Source: Eubacterium_G segne (lineage in GTDB: Bacteria > Bacillota > Clostridia > Lachnospirales > Lachnospiraceae). From it: a stretch of DNA of 64,000 nt. This document shows, in pieces, positions 1 to 8,173 of this stretch; the stretch's first letter is position 1; every line of letters begins with the position of its first letter. The notes under the pieces were generated by a model, which was not told the DNA's origin, did no database searches, and was given only the letters and a program-made list of their open reading frames with translations. The position numbers were made by a program, and so were the translations under genes. The stretch lies in the NCBI RefSeq assembly GCF_014287775.1, contig NZ_JACOOZ010000012.1, positions 1 through 64,000 on the forward strand. Reading direction: 5' to 3'.

Positions 1-264
1 GTAATCAGGGAATGTGCAAACATTAACATAAAGGTTGAAGAGAAGGAGGAGAGACAGGATATGTGTAAGGCAATTGATGACATGATGAATGACGCAAGAA
101 TGAGTGGGGAAGCATTAGGAGAAGCGAGAGGAAGAGAAACTGAACGTAAGATAATGCAGGAGAAGCTGGATGAAAAGCAGAACCAAATAGAAAAAGAACG
201 TAAAAGATATGAAAAAGAAATAGAGGAATTAAAGAGGCAGCTAGCCGAGAGGCAGACAGCCTAA
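1..264 (+). CDS. C-terminal fragment of an Rpn-like PD-(D/E)XK nuclease/transposase protein (partial)
   Basis: The frame is open from base 1, so the gene begins left of the window and only its last 87 codons are visible, ending at TAA 262-264. The visible part is very rich in Glu, Lys and Arg, with a Gly-Glu-Ala-Arg turn followed by a probable coiled coil. This is the usual tail of Rpn/PD-(D/E)XK nuclease family putative transposases in Lachnospiraceae; the MCKAIDDM stretch at codon 21 is typical of that tail. The catalytic domain is outside the window, so family membership is inferred from the tail alone. A hairpin terminator follows directly. A shorter ORF starting at ATG 61 is possible but less likely, because the upstream frame is open and of the same composition. 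Confidence 0.6.
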   Translation, partial: VIRECANINIKVEEKEERQDMCKAIDDMMNDARMSGEALGEARGRETERKIMQEKLDEKQNQIEKERKRYEKEIEELKRQLAERQTA

Positions 265-268
265 TAAG

Positions 269-299
269 AAGCCGGATGGTCAAGGACTGTCCGGCTTTT
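269..299 (+). terminator. Rho-independent terminator after the Rpn-like gene
   Basis: AAGCCGGA and TCCGGCTTTT form an 8-bp stem around a 13-nt loop. It starts a few bases after the stop codon and ends in a short T run. Confidence 0.75.
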
Positions 300-407
300 A
301 AGGTACAACGACCTAATAATAGGATGTATAAGAGTAGTAAGAAGGTGCGCCCTTAAAAATAAATAAAAATTTCTATATCCGGTAACACTAAAATAAAAAG
401 GATAAAA

Positions 408-551
408 ATGAAAGTAGTATTAATTGTTATAGGAATAATTATAGTGGTGTTAATTAATTTTGTATTGTATTGCTGCTTAAGAGTAGCATCTAAAACAGAT
501 CAGCTATATGAAAAATTATCAATTTCTGAAAAAGAAGAACAGGAAAAATGA
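408..551 (+). CDS. Small single-pass membrane peptide, 47 aa, unknown function
   Basis: ATG 408 follows an AAGGAT ribosome binding site at good spacing. The product has one hydrophobic segment at residues 3-24 (Val/Ile/Leu rich, ending in a Cys-Cys pair) and a short charged tail ending in several Glu residues. No signal peptidase site is obvious, so it probably stays in the membrane with the tail in the cytoplasm. It stands alone between a terminator and the GH43 leader. It is not recognised as a named family. Membrane-peptide composition and the ribosome binding site support a real gene, but its size means chance cannot be excluded. Confidence 0.5.
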   Translation: MKVVLIVIGIIIVVLINFVLYCCLRVASKTDQLYEKLSISEKEEQEK

Positions 552-800
552 AATGAAGAAATAAATATAAAATAAAAAATATTTAGTCAAAATTCACTAA
601 AAAGTAAAGATTAATAGAAAAAATCCGTCTATTTGTATAATTTTTTTATAGAAAAACTCATTGTATTAATATATAATTGGCTGGTAAGGTTGCGTTATAT
701 TAGAGAGAAAAAATCCTGCATATATGCAGGTGGGTGTTGTACACCATATAAAATAATTATATAGAGAGGAGGAGTTGGCAGGAACGCCAATGAGTAAAGG
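552..800 (+). promoter_or_regulatory. Leader region of the GH43 gene with stacked hairpins and a four-codon upstream ORF
   Basis: A TATAAT at 672-677 is a candidate -10; no good -35 is seen. Downstream lie a perfect 16-bp palindrome (715-730), a 5-bp stem with a 3-nt loop (733-745), an AGGAGG (767-772) and a stem TTGGC...GCCAA (775-790). ATG 790 opens a four-codon ORF (M-S-K-G) whose stop overlaps the GH43 start as ATGA. The main start has no ribosome binding site at normal distance, so translation may depend on coupling or on looping out of the 775-790 hairpin. It matches no riboswitch class I know. Confidence 0.45.
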
Positions 801-3236
801 ATGAAAAAAGGAAGGAAAGGGTTAGCGGCTTTATTGGTTATGGTAATGGTTATTACCATGATGGGGGGATTTAATGCCGCACAGAAAACCGAAGTAAACG
901 CTGATGAAAAAACTTACTATGCAGGTAATCCAATTATTACCAATATGTTTACGGCAGATCCATCTGCCCATGTGTGGGAAAAGGATGGAAGAATTTACAT
1001 TTATGCATCTCATGATATTTTCCCATCAAGAGGATGTGACTTAATGGACAAGTATCATGTATTTTCTTCAGATAACATGGTTACATGGAGAGATGAGGGA
1101 GAAATCCTTTCATCAGACGATGTATCATGGGGACGTGAAGAAGGTGGATTTATGTGGGCTCCGGATGCAGCTTATGAAAACGGAACATATTATTTTTATT
1201 TCCCGCATCCAACAGGTTCAGGGGATGCGTGGAATAACACATGGAGAATCGGTATTGCAAAGAGCAATAGCCCGGCAAGTGGATTTAAGTGTGCGGATGA
1301 TGGTTATGTAAAGAAAAAAGATGGTTCACCTTATGTTACAGGTATTGATCCATGTATATTTAAAGATGATGATGGTTCATACTATCTCTACACAGGTGGT
1401 GGAGCATCATGTTATGTGGCAAAAATGCAGTCTGATATGCAGACATTAGCAGAGGAGCCGGTTAGAATTGACCAGACACTTACAGATTTCCATGAAGGTA
1501 TGTGGGTATTTAAGAAAGATGGTCTTTACTATGCAATGTATGCAGACAATACAGCAGGTCAGAACCTTATGAGATATTCAACTGCTAATTCACCATACGG
1601 ACCATGGAAAGAGGGTGGAATTGTTCTTGAAGGAACAGGTTGTGATACAACTCATGGCTCTATAACAGAATATAAGGGTCATTGGTATCTTTTCTATCAC
1701 AATTGTGAAATTTCAGGAAATGGAACATTACGTTCAGTATGTATTGATGAGGTTAAGTTCAACAGTGACGGTTCTATTCAGACTGTAAAACAGACAAAAG
1801 AAGGTGTTGCTAACGTAGATTATGTTAATCCGGCAGATGTAGCGGGAAGCAACAGCAGTCCGGATCCTGCTAAATTTACAGAGAAGACAGATTATAGTAT
1901 TGCAAATGCACAAATTGGTGGTGGAGCCACAAGAGGCGGGGATGCCATTGAAAACCTTCATTATGAAGGCTCATATGTTGAGTGGAATAATGTAAACGGA
2001 GGAAAAGGCGGTCAGGCTATGCTTACCGTATACTATGGAACACCGGATGGAGCTACTGCATTGGTAAAAAGTTCAGGTGACAAGGCAGGTGACGGCTATT
2101 TCCTGAAATTTAACAAGACTACCGGATGGGGTGATTATTCAGGCGTGGCTACATGTTTCATTGACTTAAATCCGGGAACTAATAATACAGTTAAGCTTAT
2201 ATGTGGCATGGGTGGTGTAAACATTACCGGAATGTCTATTTCATTACCTGACCAAAACGCACCACAGGAAACAACCCTGGCACCGACACAGAAGCCTACA
2301 GAGAAACCTACTGAAGCACCAACTCAGGCACCTGAGTATGGTAAGTGTGATTTGGTTGTTACTGATATTGATACAGAGAAGAATTACTATACAGGAGAAG
2401 AAGCAGTATTTACTGTTACGATTAAAAATCAGGGTACAGCAACCAGTGCATCAAATACAAAGCATGGTGTTGCACTTTCCGTAGATGGACAGGTCGTTAA
2501 CTGGTGTGATACATTCTTCGGACCGTTGAAACCGGGAGAAGAGGTTACTGTTTCCATGAATGGAGGACCAAATACCAAGAAATCATGGACGGTTGTTTCA
2601 GGTACACATACAGTTTCTGCTCATGTAAATGATACAAGAGATGTTGATGAGTCAGACACAAGCAACAATATATTCTCAAAGACTATGACATTTACAGATA
2701 AACCGGCTAAGTCAGCGGATATCAGAGTAGATGGATATCAGATTAGTACAACTCTTGGTGGATTTAGAACAGTTTATTCAGTAAGTGATCCTAATGCAGA
2801 AGTTGAAAGCTTAGGTTTAGTATATGGACTTTCAAGTTATGTTTCAGAAAGTGATATGGTTGTAGGAAGCAGCAATAACAAGGTGTTTGATTATGCAGCA
2901 ACTGAAAAGGGACGTATGGATATGTCTATTAACGGAGATGAAGACTATGAAAGTTATACTATGACATTACAGTTTGATAAGCAGCAGGTAGCTTTCTTAA
3001 GTGAAAAGATGTCAGTTCGTGCTTATGCAAAATTAAAAGATGGCTCAGTTATTTACAGCAAGACACAGAGCACATCAATTTATGATACAGCAGATTACTT
3101 GTATAAGAATTTAATGATGAACACTTTAAGTGCACACAATTACCTGTTCAATAACATTTTATCTGTTGTTACACCATCTTATAAGGAAATTGATTACAAC
3201 TGGAACAGTGCCGTTGTTACTCCTAATGAGATTTAA
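801..3236 (+). CDS. Secreted family 43 glycoside hydrolase with CBM6 and CARDB domains
   Basis: An 811-aa secreted enzyme, probably acting on arabinoxylan or a related plant polysaccharide. A signal peptide covers residues 1 to about 34. The GH43 five-bladed propeller spans about 43-340, with the expected acidic residues visible: Asp53 (general base, in ADPSAHVW), Asp183 (in GIDPCIFKDDDG) and Glu232 (in FHEGMW). A CBM6-like module follows at about 360-485, a Pro-Thr linker at about 490-513, a CARDB domain at about 515-630, and a C-terminal domain I do not recognise. There is no sortase motif or dockerin, so it is probably released or held by the unknown C-terminal domain. An in-frame stop at 795-797 fixes the start at 801. 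Substrate (xylan, arabinan, galactan) cannot be decided from sequence. Confidence 0.9.
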   Translation: MKKGRKGLAALLVMVMVITMMGGFNAAQKTEVNADEKTYYAGNPIITNMFTADPSAHVWEKDGRIYIYASHDIFPSRGCDLMDKYHVFSSDNMVTWRDEGEILSSDDVSWGREEGGFMWAPDAAYENGTYYFYFPHPTGSGDAWNNTWRIGIAKSNSPASGFKCADDGYVKKKDGSPYVTGIDPCIFKDDDGSYYLYTGGGASCYVAKMQSDMQTLAEEPVRIDQTLTDFHEGMWVFKKDGLYYAMYADNTAGQNLMRYSTANSPYGPWKEGGIVLEGTGCDTTHGSITEYKGHWYLFYHNCEISGNGTLRSVCIDEVKFNSDGSIQTVKQTKEGVANVDYVNPADVAGSNSSPDPAKFTEKTDYSIANAQIGGGATRGGDAIENLHYEGSYVEWNNVNGGKGGQAMLTVYYGTPDGATALVKSSGDKAGDGYFLKFNKTTGWGDYSGVATCFIDLNPGTNNTVKLICGMGGVNITGMSISLPDQNAPQETTLAPTQKPTEKPTEAPTQAPEYGKCDLVVTDIDTEKNYYTGEEAVFTVTIKNQGTATSASNTKHGVALSVDGQVVNWCDTFFGPLKPGEEVTVSMNGGPNTKKSWTVVSGTHTVSAHVNDTRDVDESDTSNNIFSKTMTFTDKPAKSADIRVDGYQISTTLGGFRTVYSVSDPNAEVESLGLVYGLSSYVSESDMVVGSSNNKVFDYAATEKGRMDMSINGDEDYESYTMTLQFDKQQVAFLSEKMSVRAYAKLKDGSVIYSKTQSTSIYDTADYLYKNLMMNTLSAHNYLFNNILSVVTPSYKEIDYNWNSAVVTPNEI

Positions 3237-3263
3237 TTGAAATATTCGGGAGGATAGATATTG

Positions 3264-3401
3264 ATGAAGAAGAAAATAATATCCTTTCTTATGGTAATGG
3301 TTATATGCCTTACAATGCCCGGATGCTTTGATATGGCACCGGGTGGAGGTAAGGTTAAGGCAGCAGATATTTATTATGCAAAATCGTTGCATAATAAATA
3401 A
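3264..3401 (+). pseudogene. Signal-peptide stub of a secreted protein, 45 aa
   Basis: ATG 3264 lies 27 bases after the GH43 stop and has its own GGGAGGA ribosome binding site. The product is a complete export signal (Lys-rich start, hydrophobic core, VKAA cleavage-like end near residue 34) followed by only about ten residues before TAA. A terminator follows. The likeliest reading is the surviving start of a second secreted enzyme, co-transcribed with GH43, whose mature part was lost by deletion. A genuine short secreted peptide is the alternative. Confidence 0.4.
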
Positions 3402-3408
3402 TATTAAT

Positions 3409-3446
3409 AAAAAGGGCATGTCACATATGTGGTATGTCCTTTTTTA
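3409..3446 (+). terminator. Terminator of the GH43 unit
   Basis: AAAAAGGGCATG pairs with TATGTCCTTTTTT (one G-U pair), loop of about 9 nt, T run at the end. Confidence 0.75.
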
Positions 3447-3596
3447 GAATAAAAATAATAACATTAATAAGTGGGCAGTTCCTTTGTATATTTAAAAATA
3501 TATGTTATAATGATTTAGTTGTATAAATACAATAAAATAATAAGGGAAAAGAACTCATATTTATGTCTATTCAAAATAACCGGAGGTTAGATTTAA

Positions 3597-4217
3597 ATGA
3601 AAGTATTAATGTTTAATGGAAGTCCAAAAGCTAATGGATGTACATATACGGCACTTTGTGAGATGGCAAAGGTTTTACAGGAAGAAGGAATTGAAACAGA
3701 GATAATGCATGTAGGAGGCAAACCACTGGGAGGCTGTATGGGCTGTGGCGGATGTGGCACTACAGGAGAATGCGTGTATGGAGGAGTGGTAGTTGAGGCA
3801 GCTAAAAAGCTTGAACAGGCAGACGCAGTGGTATTTGGTAGTCCGGTACATTATGCCTCTATTAGTGGAAACATGATGGGATTTCTTCACAGATTATCAT
3901 GGAGTGCGGGAAAGTATCTTAAATATAAACCTGCTGCAATGGTGGTAAGTGCAAGACGTGCCGGCACAACCAGTGCATTAGATGAAATTGCCAAAATACC
4001 TGAATTTTTCCATATGCCACTAATTAATGGAAATTACTGGCCTATGGTTCATGGCAGCACCCCGGAAGATGTTAAAAGGGATGAAGAGGGCCTTCAGATT
4101 GTAAGAAATATTGCAAGAAATATGGCATGGATTTTAAAATGCATTGAGGCAGGAAAGGAAAAGGGAATAGTACATCCGGAACCGGAGGCCCAAATTAGAA
4201 CAAATTTCATAAAATAG
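3597..4217 (+). CDS. NADPH-dependent FMN reductase / iron-sulfur flavoprotein-like oxidoreductase
   Basis: A 206-aa flavodoxin-fold protein. The N-terminal FNGSPKANG motif binds the FMN phosphate, and a second flavin-contact segment, VFGSPVHYASISGNM, lies near residues 80-95. Cys47, Cys50, Cys53 and Cys59 form a C-x2-C-x2-C-x5-C cluster that resembles the iron-sulfur flavoproteins of anaerobes, so a 4Fe-4S cluster beside FMN is plausible. The electron donor and acceptor are unknown. It stands alone, with a CGGAGG ribosome binding site before ATG 3597. Confidence 0.8.
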   Translation: MKVLMFNGSPKANGCTYTALCEMAKVLQEEGIETEIMHVGGKPLGGCMGCGGCGTTGECVYGGVVVEAAKKLEQADAVVFGSPVHYASISGNMMGFLHRLSWSAGKYLKYKPAAMVVSARRAGTTSALDEIAKIPEFFHMPLINGNYWPMVHGSTPEDVKRDEEGLQIVRNIARNMAWILKCIEAGKEKGIVHPEPEAQIRTNFIK

Positions 4218-4343
4218 TATTAATTTTAACAAAATAGAGAATTTGTTAATAGAATTGTAACAGAACATTTATTGCATATATATTCCATTGATTATATACT
4301 AAAAAAGTCAAAAAAATTGGAAGACGAAAGGAAATGTGACGGA

Positions 4344-5051
4344 ATGGAAGATAACAGAAATTACCAATCAGAAGAGGTAGAAGATGAAAATCTGATGGAC
4401 GACGTGATTGTTAACCCGGCAGATGATTCAGTTAAGGAGAACGGAAAGCCTCGAAAGAAACAGGAAAGTGAACCTATTAATGTAAAGAAGGAGATTTTCA
4501 GCTGGATTAGAATAATTGTTGTGGCAGTGGTTATTGCCTTTGTTATAAACAATTTTATTATTATGAATGCCAACGTTCCTACAGGTTCTATGATGAATAC
4601 AATAATGAAAGGGGACCGCATGATTGGACTTAGAACATCATATTGGCTCTCAGATCCTAAGAGAGGAGACATTGTTATTTTTATCAATCCTGATTATGAT
4701 GAAAACAGTCCTAAGGATGAGAAGTACTACGTAAAGAGAGTAATTGGACTTCCGGGAGAGAAAGTAACTATTAAGGATGCAAAAATTTATATCAACGATT
4801 CAGATAAACCATTAGATGAACCGTACCTTCCGGAAGAATGGGTATATGTAAATGGTTCAGATGAAGAGTTGACATATCAGGTTCCGGAGGGATGTTATTT
4901 CATGCTTGGTGATAACAGAAATAACTCCAGTGATGCAAGATTCTGGAACAATACGTACTTAAAGCGTGAGAATGTAATTGCAAAAGCAGTATTTAAGTAT
5001 TGGCCTTGGGATCACAAGGGATTATTTGAAAAAGTAGACTATGCACAGTAA
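4344..5051 (+). CDS. lepB: Type I signal peptidase
   Basis: A 235-aa membrane serine peptidase that removes signal peptides from exported proteins such as those encoded in this window. After about 50 charged cytoplasmic residues there is one membrane segment (about 52-73). Then comes the catalytic serine in PTGSMM (Ser82), the catalytic lysine in YYVKRVIG (Lys130), and the box E motif GDNRNNSSDAR. The reading frame is open back to 4272, but the first upstream ATG lacks a ribosome binding site. ATG 4344 has AAAGGA upstream and gives the usual family length. Single gene with a hairpin terminator after it. Confidence 0.93.
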   Translation: MEDNRNYQSEEVEDENLMDDVIVNPADDSVKENGKPRKKQESEPINVKKEIFSWIRIIVVAVVIAFVINNFIIMNANVPTGSMMNTIMKGDRMIGLRTSYWLSDPKRGDIVIFINPDYDENSPKDEKYYVKRVIGLPGEKVTIKDAKIYINDSDKPLDEPYLPEEWVYVNGSDEELTYQVPEGCYFMLGDNRNNSSDARFWNNTYLKRENVIAKAVFKYWPWDHKGLFEKVDYAQ

Positions 5052-5109
5052 TGTGTGGTAGTGTTGTGCTGAATAATGGTTGCCATAGATATGTGGTAGC
5101 ACTGAATAA

Positions 5110-5145
5110 ATGGCTGTCGCTAAGATGCGGCGGTCATTTGTTATA
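5110..5145 (+). terminator. Probable terminator of the signal peptidase gene
   Basis: ATGGCTGTCGC and GCGGCGGTCAT form an 11-bp stem with three G-U pairs and a 6-nt loop, followed by a T-rich stretch. Confidence 0.5.
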
Positions 5146-5229
5146 TTAGAATATTTGGGGGCTGGTACCATTGAAAAATAGGAAAAACAAATATCAACTA
5201 TTATCAACTATTAAAACATAGCCTAAAAA

Positions 5230-6093
5230 CTACATTTCATATATTTCAGCGCTGTCAACTACCACAAACCCCAGTTTCTTATACAGTGAAATGGCAGGTT
5301 TGTTGTCACCACTTACATGAAGCAAAACATATGTGTGGTCTTTGGACAAATAAGAAATTACAGCATCAAGCATTTTAAAGCCGTACCCCATACCACGGTA
5401 TTTATCAAAAACCAGAACATCATGAATACATACAGTCCTGTCATTAAACAATTCAATAAGGCAGCTGCCAACAGTTGCACCCTGTGAGACCATTTCAAAT
5501 TTAACACTTTGAGTGGTACTTTCTAAATTCCCGTCAACTATCTTCACATATTTAGGAAGTGTTTTGTAACAGGCACTAGATAATGAAAACTTCATCATAT
5601 ATTCAGTGGCAGTTTTTTCAAAGCCTAAATGAGACAAAACAGCACAACCGGTAGAATTCTTGGAATTTAACATTGCTGAAATATAAAAGTCATTATAATC
5701 AGTTAAAAATGAGTCTAAAAGAGATGACATTAAATTTAGTTTTCTGTACTTCGGAAGAACATATCCACAAATATCAACAATTTCATTATTATAGAAGTCA
5801 GCACTTAAAAATCCTACTGTTTTTCCCTCATGTACGCCATAGTACAAAACAGGTAACGGATTAACCCGATTTGAATCATCATATGAAACAGGTGAAGAGC
5901 TACCCGGGGTTGAACCATTACATAAAACCGATTCGGAATCATCACATGAAACAGATAACGCCTCATTTTCTCCGAAAAACAGTTGGGGAATATATTGATT
6001 TTCGTTTTTGCAGATTTCATAAATATTGGTGCAAATTTCCCTTAAATCCTTTGAAATAGCATAACTTTTTTTCATGTCAAATATAAATGTCAT
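5230..6093 (-). CDS. GNAT-family acetyltransferase with two GNAT domains
   Basis: A 287-aa protein with two tandem GNAT folds. The C-terminal one carries the acetyl-CoA loop in KYRGMGYGFKML and the closing NKPAISLYKKLGF signature, so it is probably active. The N-terminal one (about 80-170) has the same outline (YGVHEGKTVGFLSADF, LPKYRKLNLMS) but a weak pyrophosphate loop. Between them and the N-terminal helix lies a Ser/Asp-rich insert at about 49-80, encoded by three degenerate 21-bp DNA repeats. Substrate unknown. AAAGGGG precedes ATG 6093. Confidence 0.82.
   Translation of the reverse strand: MTFIFDMKKSYAISKDLREICTNIYEICKNENQYIPQLFFGENEALSVSCDDSESVLCNGSTPGSSSPVSYDDSNRVNPLPVLYYGVHEGKTVGFLSADFYNNEIVDICGYVLPKYRKLNLMSSLLDSFLTDYNDFYISAMLNSKNSTGCAVLSHLGFEKTATEYMMKFSLSSACYKTLPKYVKIVDGNLESTTQSVKFEMVSQGATVGSCLIELFNDRTVCIHDVLVFDKYRGMGYGFKMLDAVISYLSKDHTYVLLHVSGDNKPAISLYKKLGFVVVDSAEIYEM
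5873..5956. repeat. Degenerate 21-bp minisatellite inside the GNAT gene
   Basis: Three related 21-mers start at 5873, 5912 and 5936 (consensus GAATCATCATATGAAACAGRT). They encode the low-complexity Ser/Asp insert and keep the reading frame, since spacings are multiples of three. Confidence 0.55.
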
Positions 6094-6292
6094 AACAGAA
6101 CCCCTTTCCCGAAAAAACGACGAATGTTAAATAAAAATATGTTTAAACGGTGTCACTTAAATTGGTTTGATTATACCAAATGCAATAGAAAAAATACAGT
6201 ATATGTGGTATAGTGGGAAAGCAAAAGGTTAATATTATTAGATAAATACCATTGGATAAAAATTACAAAATAAAGGTTTTATGGAGAGTGTT

Positions 6293-7195
6293 ATGTTGAA
6301 AATAGGTTCACATGTTAAGATGAGTGGCAAGGATATGCTTCTTGGCTCGGCGAAGGAGGCAAAATCCTATGGAGCAAATGTTTTTATGGCATATACCGGT
6401 GCACCTCAAAATACCAAAAGAAAAGATGTAAGTGAATTAAAGATAAAAGAAGCATGGGAATATATGCAAAAAAACGGCATTGAAGATATTATAATTCATG
6501 CACCATATATTATTAATTTAGGCAATACCATTAAGCCTGAAACCTATGAAATTGCAGAAAAGTTTTTGGCTACGGAATTAGACAGAACGGAAAAAATGGG
6601 AAGTAAGGTTATGGTTTTACATCCCGGCTCCCACGTTGGAGCAGGTGTTGACGCAGGAATTAAGCAGATAATAAATGGCATAAACAATGTACTTAGCAGA
6701 GACACAAAGGCATATATAGCATTAGAGACCATGGCAGGAAAAGGAAGCGAGATAGGCAGAAACTTTGAGGAAATTGCAAGAATTTATGATGGCGTAAAAT
6801 ATAACGATAAGCTCCGTGTCTGCTTTGACACATGCCATGTAAACGATAGTGGATATGATTTGGTAAATGATTTAAGTGGAACATTTGAGAAATTCGACAA
6901 AGTAATAGGAACTGACCAGATTGCGGTTTTTCATATTAATGACAGCAAAAATCCCTGTGGTGCAGCAAAAGACAGACACGAAAACATTGGCTTTGGAAAC
7001 ATAGGATTTGAAACTCTTAAGGAAATTGTCTATATGAAGGAATTTGAAAATATTCCAAAAATTCTAGAGACCCCATATATTAAGGATCCGGATAACGATA
7101 AAAAATCCTATGCACCCTACAAATTTGAGATAGAAATGTTAAAGCAGAGAGAATTAAATCCTAATTTGCAAAAAGAGGTTATTGAAAATGAATAG
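6293..7195 (+). CDS. nfo: Endonuclease IV (deoxyribonuclease IV), AP endonuclease
   Basis: A 300-aa zinc-dependent TIM-barrel enzyme that cuts abasic sites in base-excision repair. It begins LKIGSHVKMSGKDML and contains zinc-ligand segments IIIHAPYIINLG, VLHPGSH, ALETMAGKG, VCFDTCHVNDSGYD, FHINDSK and KDRHENIGFGNIG, all at family positions. ATG 6293 has GGAGAG six bases upstream and gives the typical MLKIGSH start; ATG 6281 in the same frame is the alternative. The stop overlaps the start of the next gene by 8 bases, so the two are translationally coupled. Confidence 0.93.
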   Translation: MLKIGSHVKMSGKDMLLGSAKEAKSYGANVFMAYTGAPQNTKRKDVSELKIKEAWEYMQKNGIEDIIIHAPYIINLGNTIKPETYEIAEKFLATELDRTEKMGSKVMVLHPGSHVGAGVDAGIKQIINGINNVLSRDTKAYIALETMAGKGSEIGRNFEEIARIYDGVKYNDKLRVCFDTCHVNDSGYDLVNDLSGTFEKFDKVIGTDQIAVFHINDSKNPCGAAKDRHENIGFGNIGFETLKEIVYMKEFENIPKILETPYIKDPDNDKKSYAPYKFEIEMLKQRELNPNLQKEVIENE

Positions 7196-8135
7196 CTTGA
7201 TTTATAGTTTAAATGCAACAGTTCCGGTTTTTCTGGTAATTGTTGTGGGATATTTACTTAAAAAAATAGGCTGGATAAATGAAGGATTTATAAAGGCATC
7301 AAATAAAATTAACTTTACAATTACCCTGCCGGCTTTACTTATACAGGACATGATGAACAATGATTTTCTGCAGAAATTTGACGGAATGTATGTTGTATAT
7401 TGTGCAGTGGTAACGTCAATATGTTTCTTCGCCACATGGGTTGGAGCTAAATTGCTGGTAAAGGATAAAACAATTGTTGGTGAGTTTGTTCAGGCTTCAT
7501 ATCGAAGTAGTGCGGCAGTGTTAGGAGCCGCATTTGTGTTTAATATATATGGGGACACAGGAATGGTGCCTCTGATGATTTTAGGGGCGGTACCACTTTA
7601 TAATGTTTATGCAGTTCTGGTTTTAACAGTGGAATGTCCGCAGAAAGGCGCAAGTCAGGATAAAACCTTACTAACCACCTTAAAGGGAATAGTAACAAAT
7701 CCTATTATTTTAAGTATTTTTGCCGGGGTTATTTTATCTGCAACAAAGGTGCAGTTCCCTAAAATAATAGATAATACCATAGGAAATTTTGCAAGAATAG
7801 CCACTCCGTTGGCACTTTTGGCAATTGGTGGCAGTTTTGAATTTGGAAAGGCAATAAAAAAGGCAAAGCCTGTCATTGTTGCTACGTTTTTTAAACTTAT
7901 AGGCTGGGCAATGGTATTTTTGCCAATAGCTGTGTGGTTAGGATACAGGGATGAGAAGCTGATGGCACTGGTTATTATGCTGACATCCCCTACTACTCCA
8001 AGTTGTTACATAATGGCAAAAAGCATGAAATCAGAAGGAACTCTTACAAGCAGTGTTGTAGTGTTGACAACCCTATGTTCTGCATTCACCCTGACCGCTA
8101 TTATATTTGTATTAAAAAGCCTGGGATTATTGTAG
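7188..8135 (+). CDS. AEC-family (auxin efflux carrier type) membrane transporter
   Basis: A 315-aa protein with about ten hydrophobic segments in the two-halves pattern of AEC/BART transporters, including PALLIQDMMNNDF early and LTSPTTPSCYIMAKSM in the second half. Family members move organic acids or amino acids; the substrate is not predictable here. The start is ATG 7188 (AGAGG upstream), inside the last codons of nfo. The coupling to a DNA-repair gene looks like operon convenience rather than a functional link. Confidence 0.85.
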   Translation: MNSLIYSLNATVPVFLVIVVGYLLKKIGWINEGFIKASNKINFTITLPALLIQDMMNNDFLQKFDGMYVVYCAVVTSICFFATWVGAKLLVKDKTIVGEFVQASYRSSAAVLGAAFVFNIYGDTGMVPLMILGAVPLYNVYAVLVLTVECPQKGASQDKTLLTTLKGIVTNPIILSIFAGVILSATKVQFPKIIDNTIGNFARIATPLALLAIGGSFEFGKAIKKAKPVIVATFFKLIGWAMVFLPIAVWLGYRDEKLMALVIMLTSPTTPSCYIMAKSMKSEGTLTSSVVVLTTLCSAFTLTAIIFVLKSLGLL

Positions 8136-8173
8136 GATAGGGCATTAAATAAAATAGACGAGGAGGAAACCAA

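Noticed and set aside
724..756. Ten-codon ORF in the GH43 leader
   Set aside because: No ribosome binding site and its start lies inside a perfect palindrome.
640..800. c-di-GMP or other known riboswitch before GH43
   Set aside because: Hairpins are present but no conserved core of any class I know could be matched.
831..1961. ORFs inside the GH43 gene in other frames
   Set aside because: Shadows of a well supported coding sequence.
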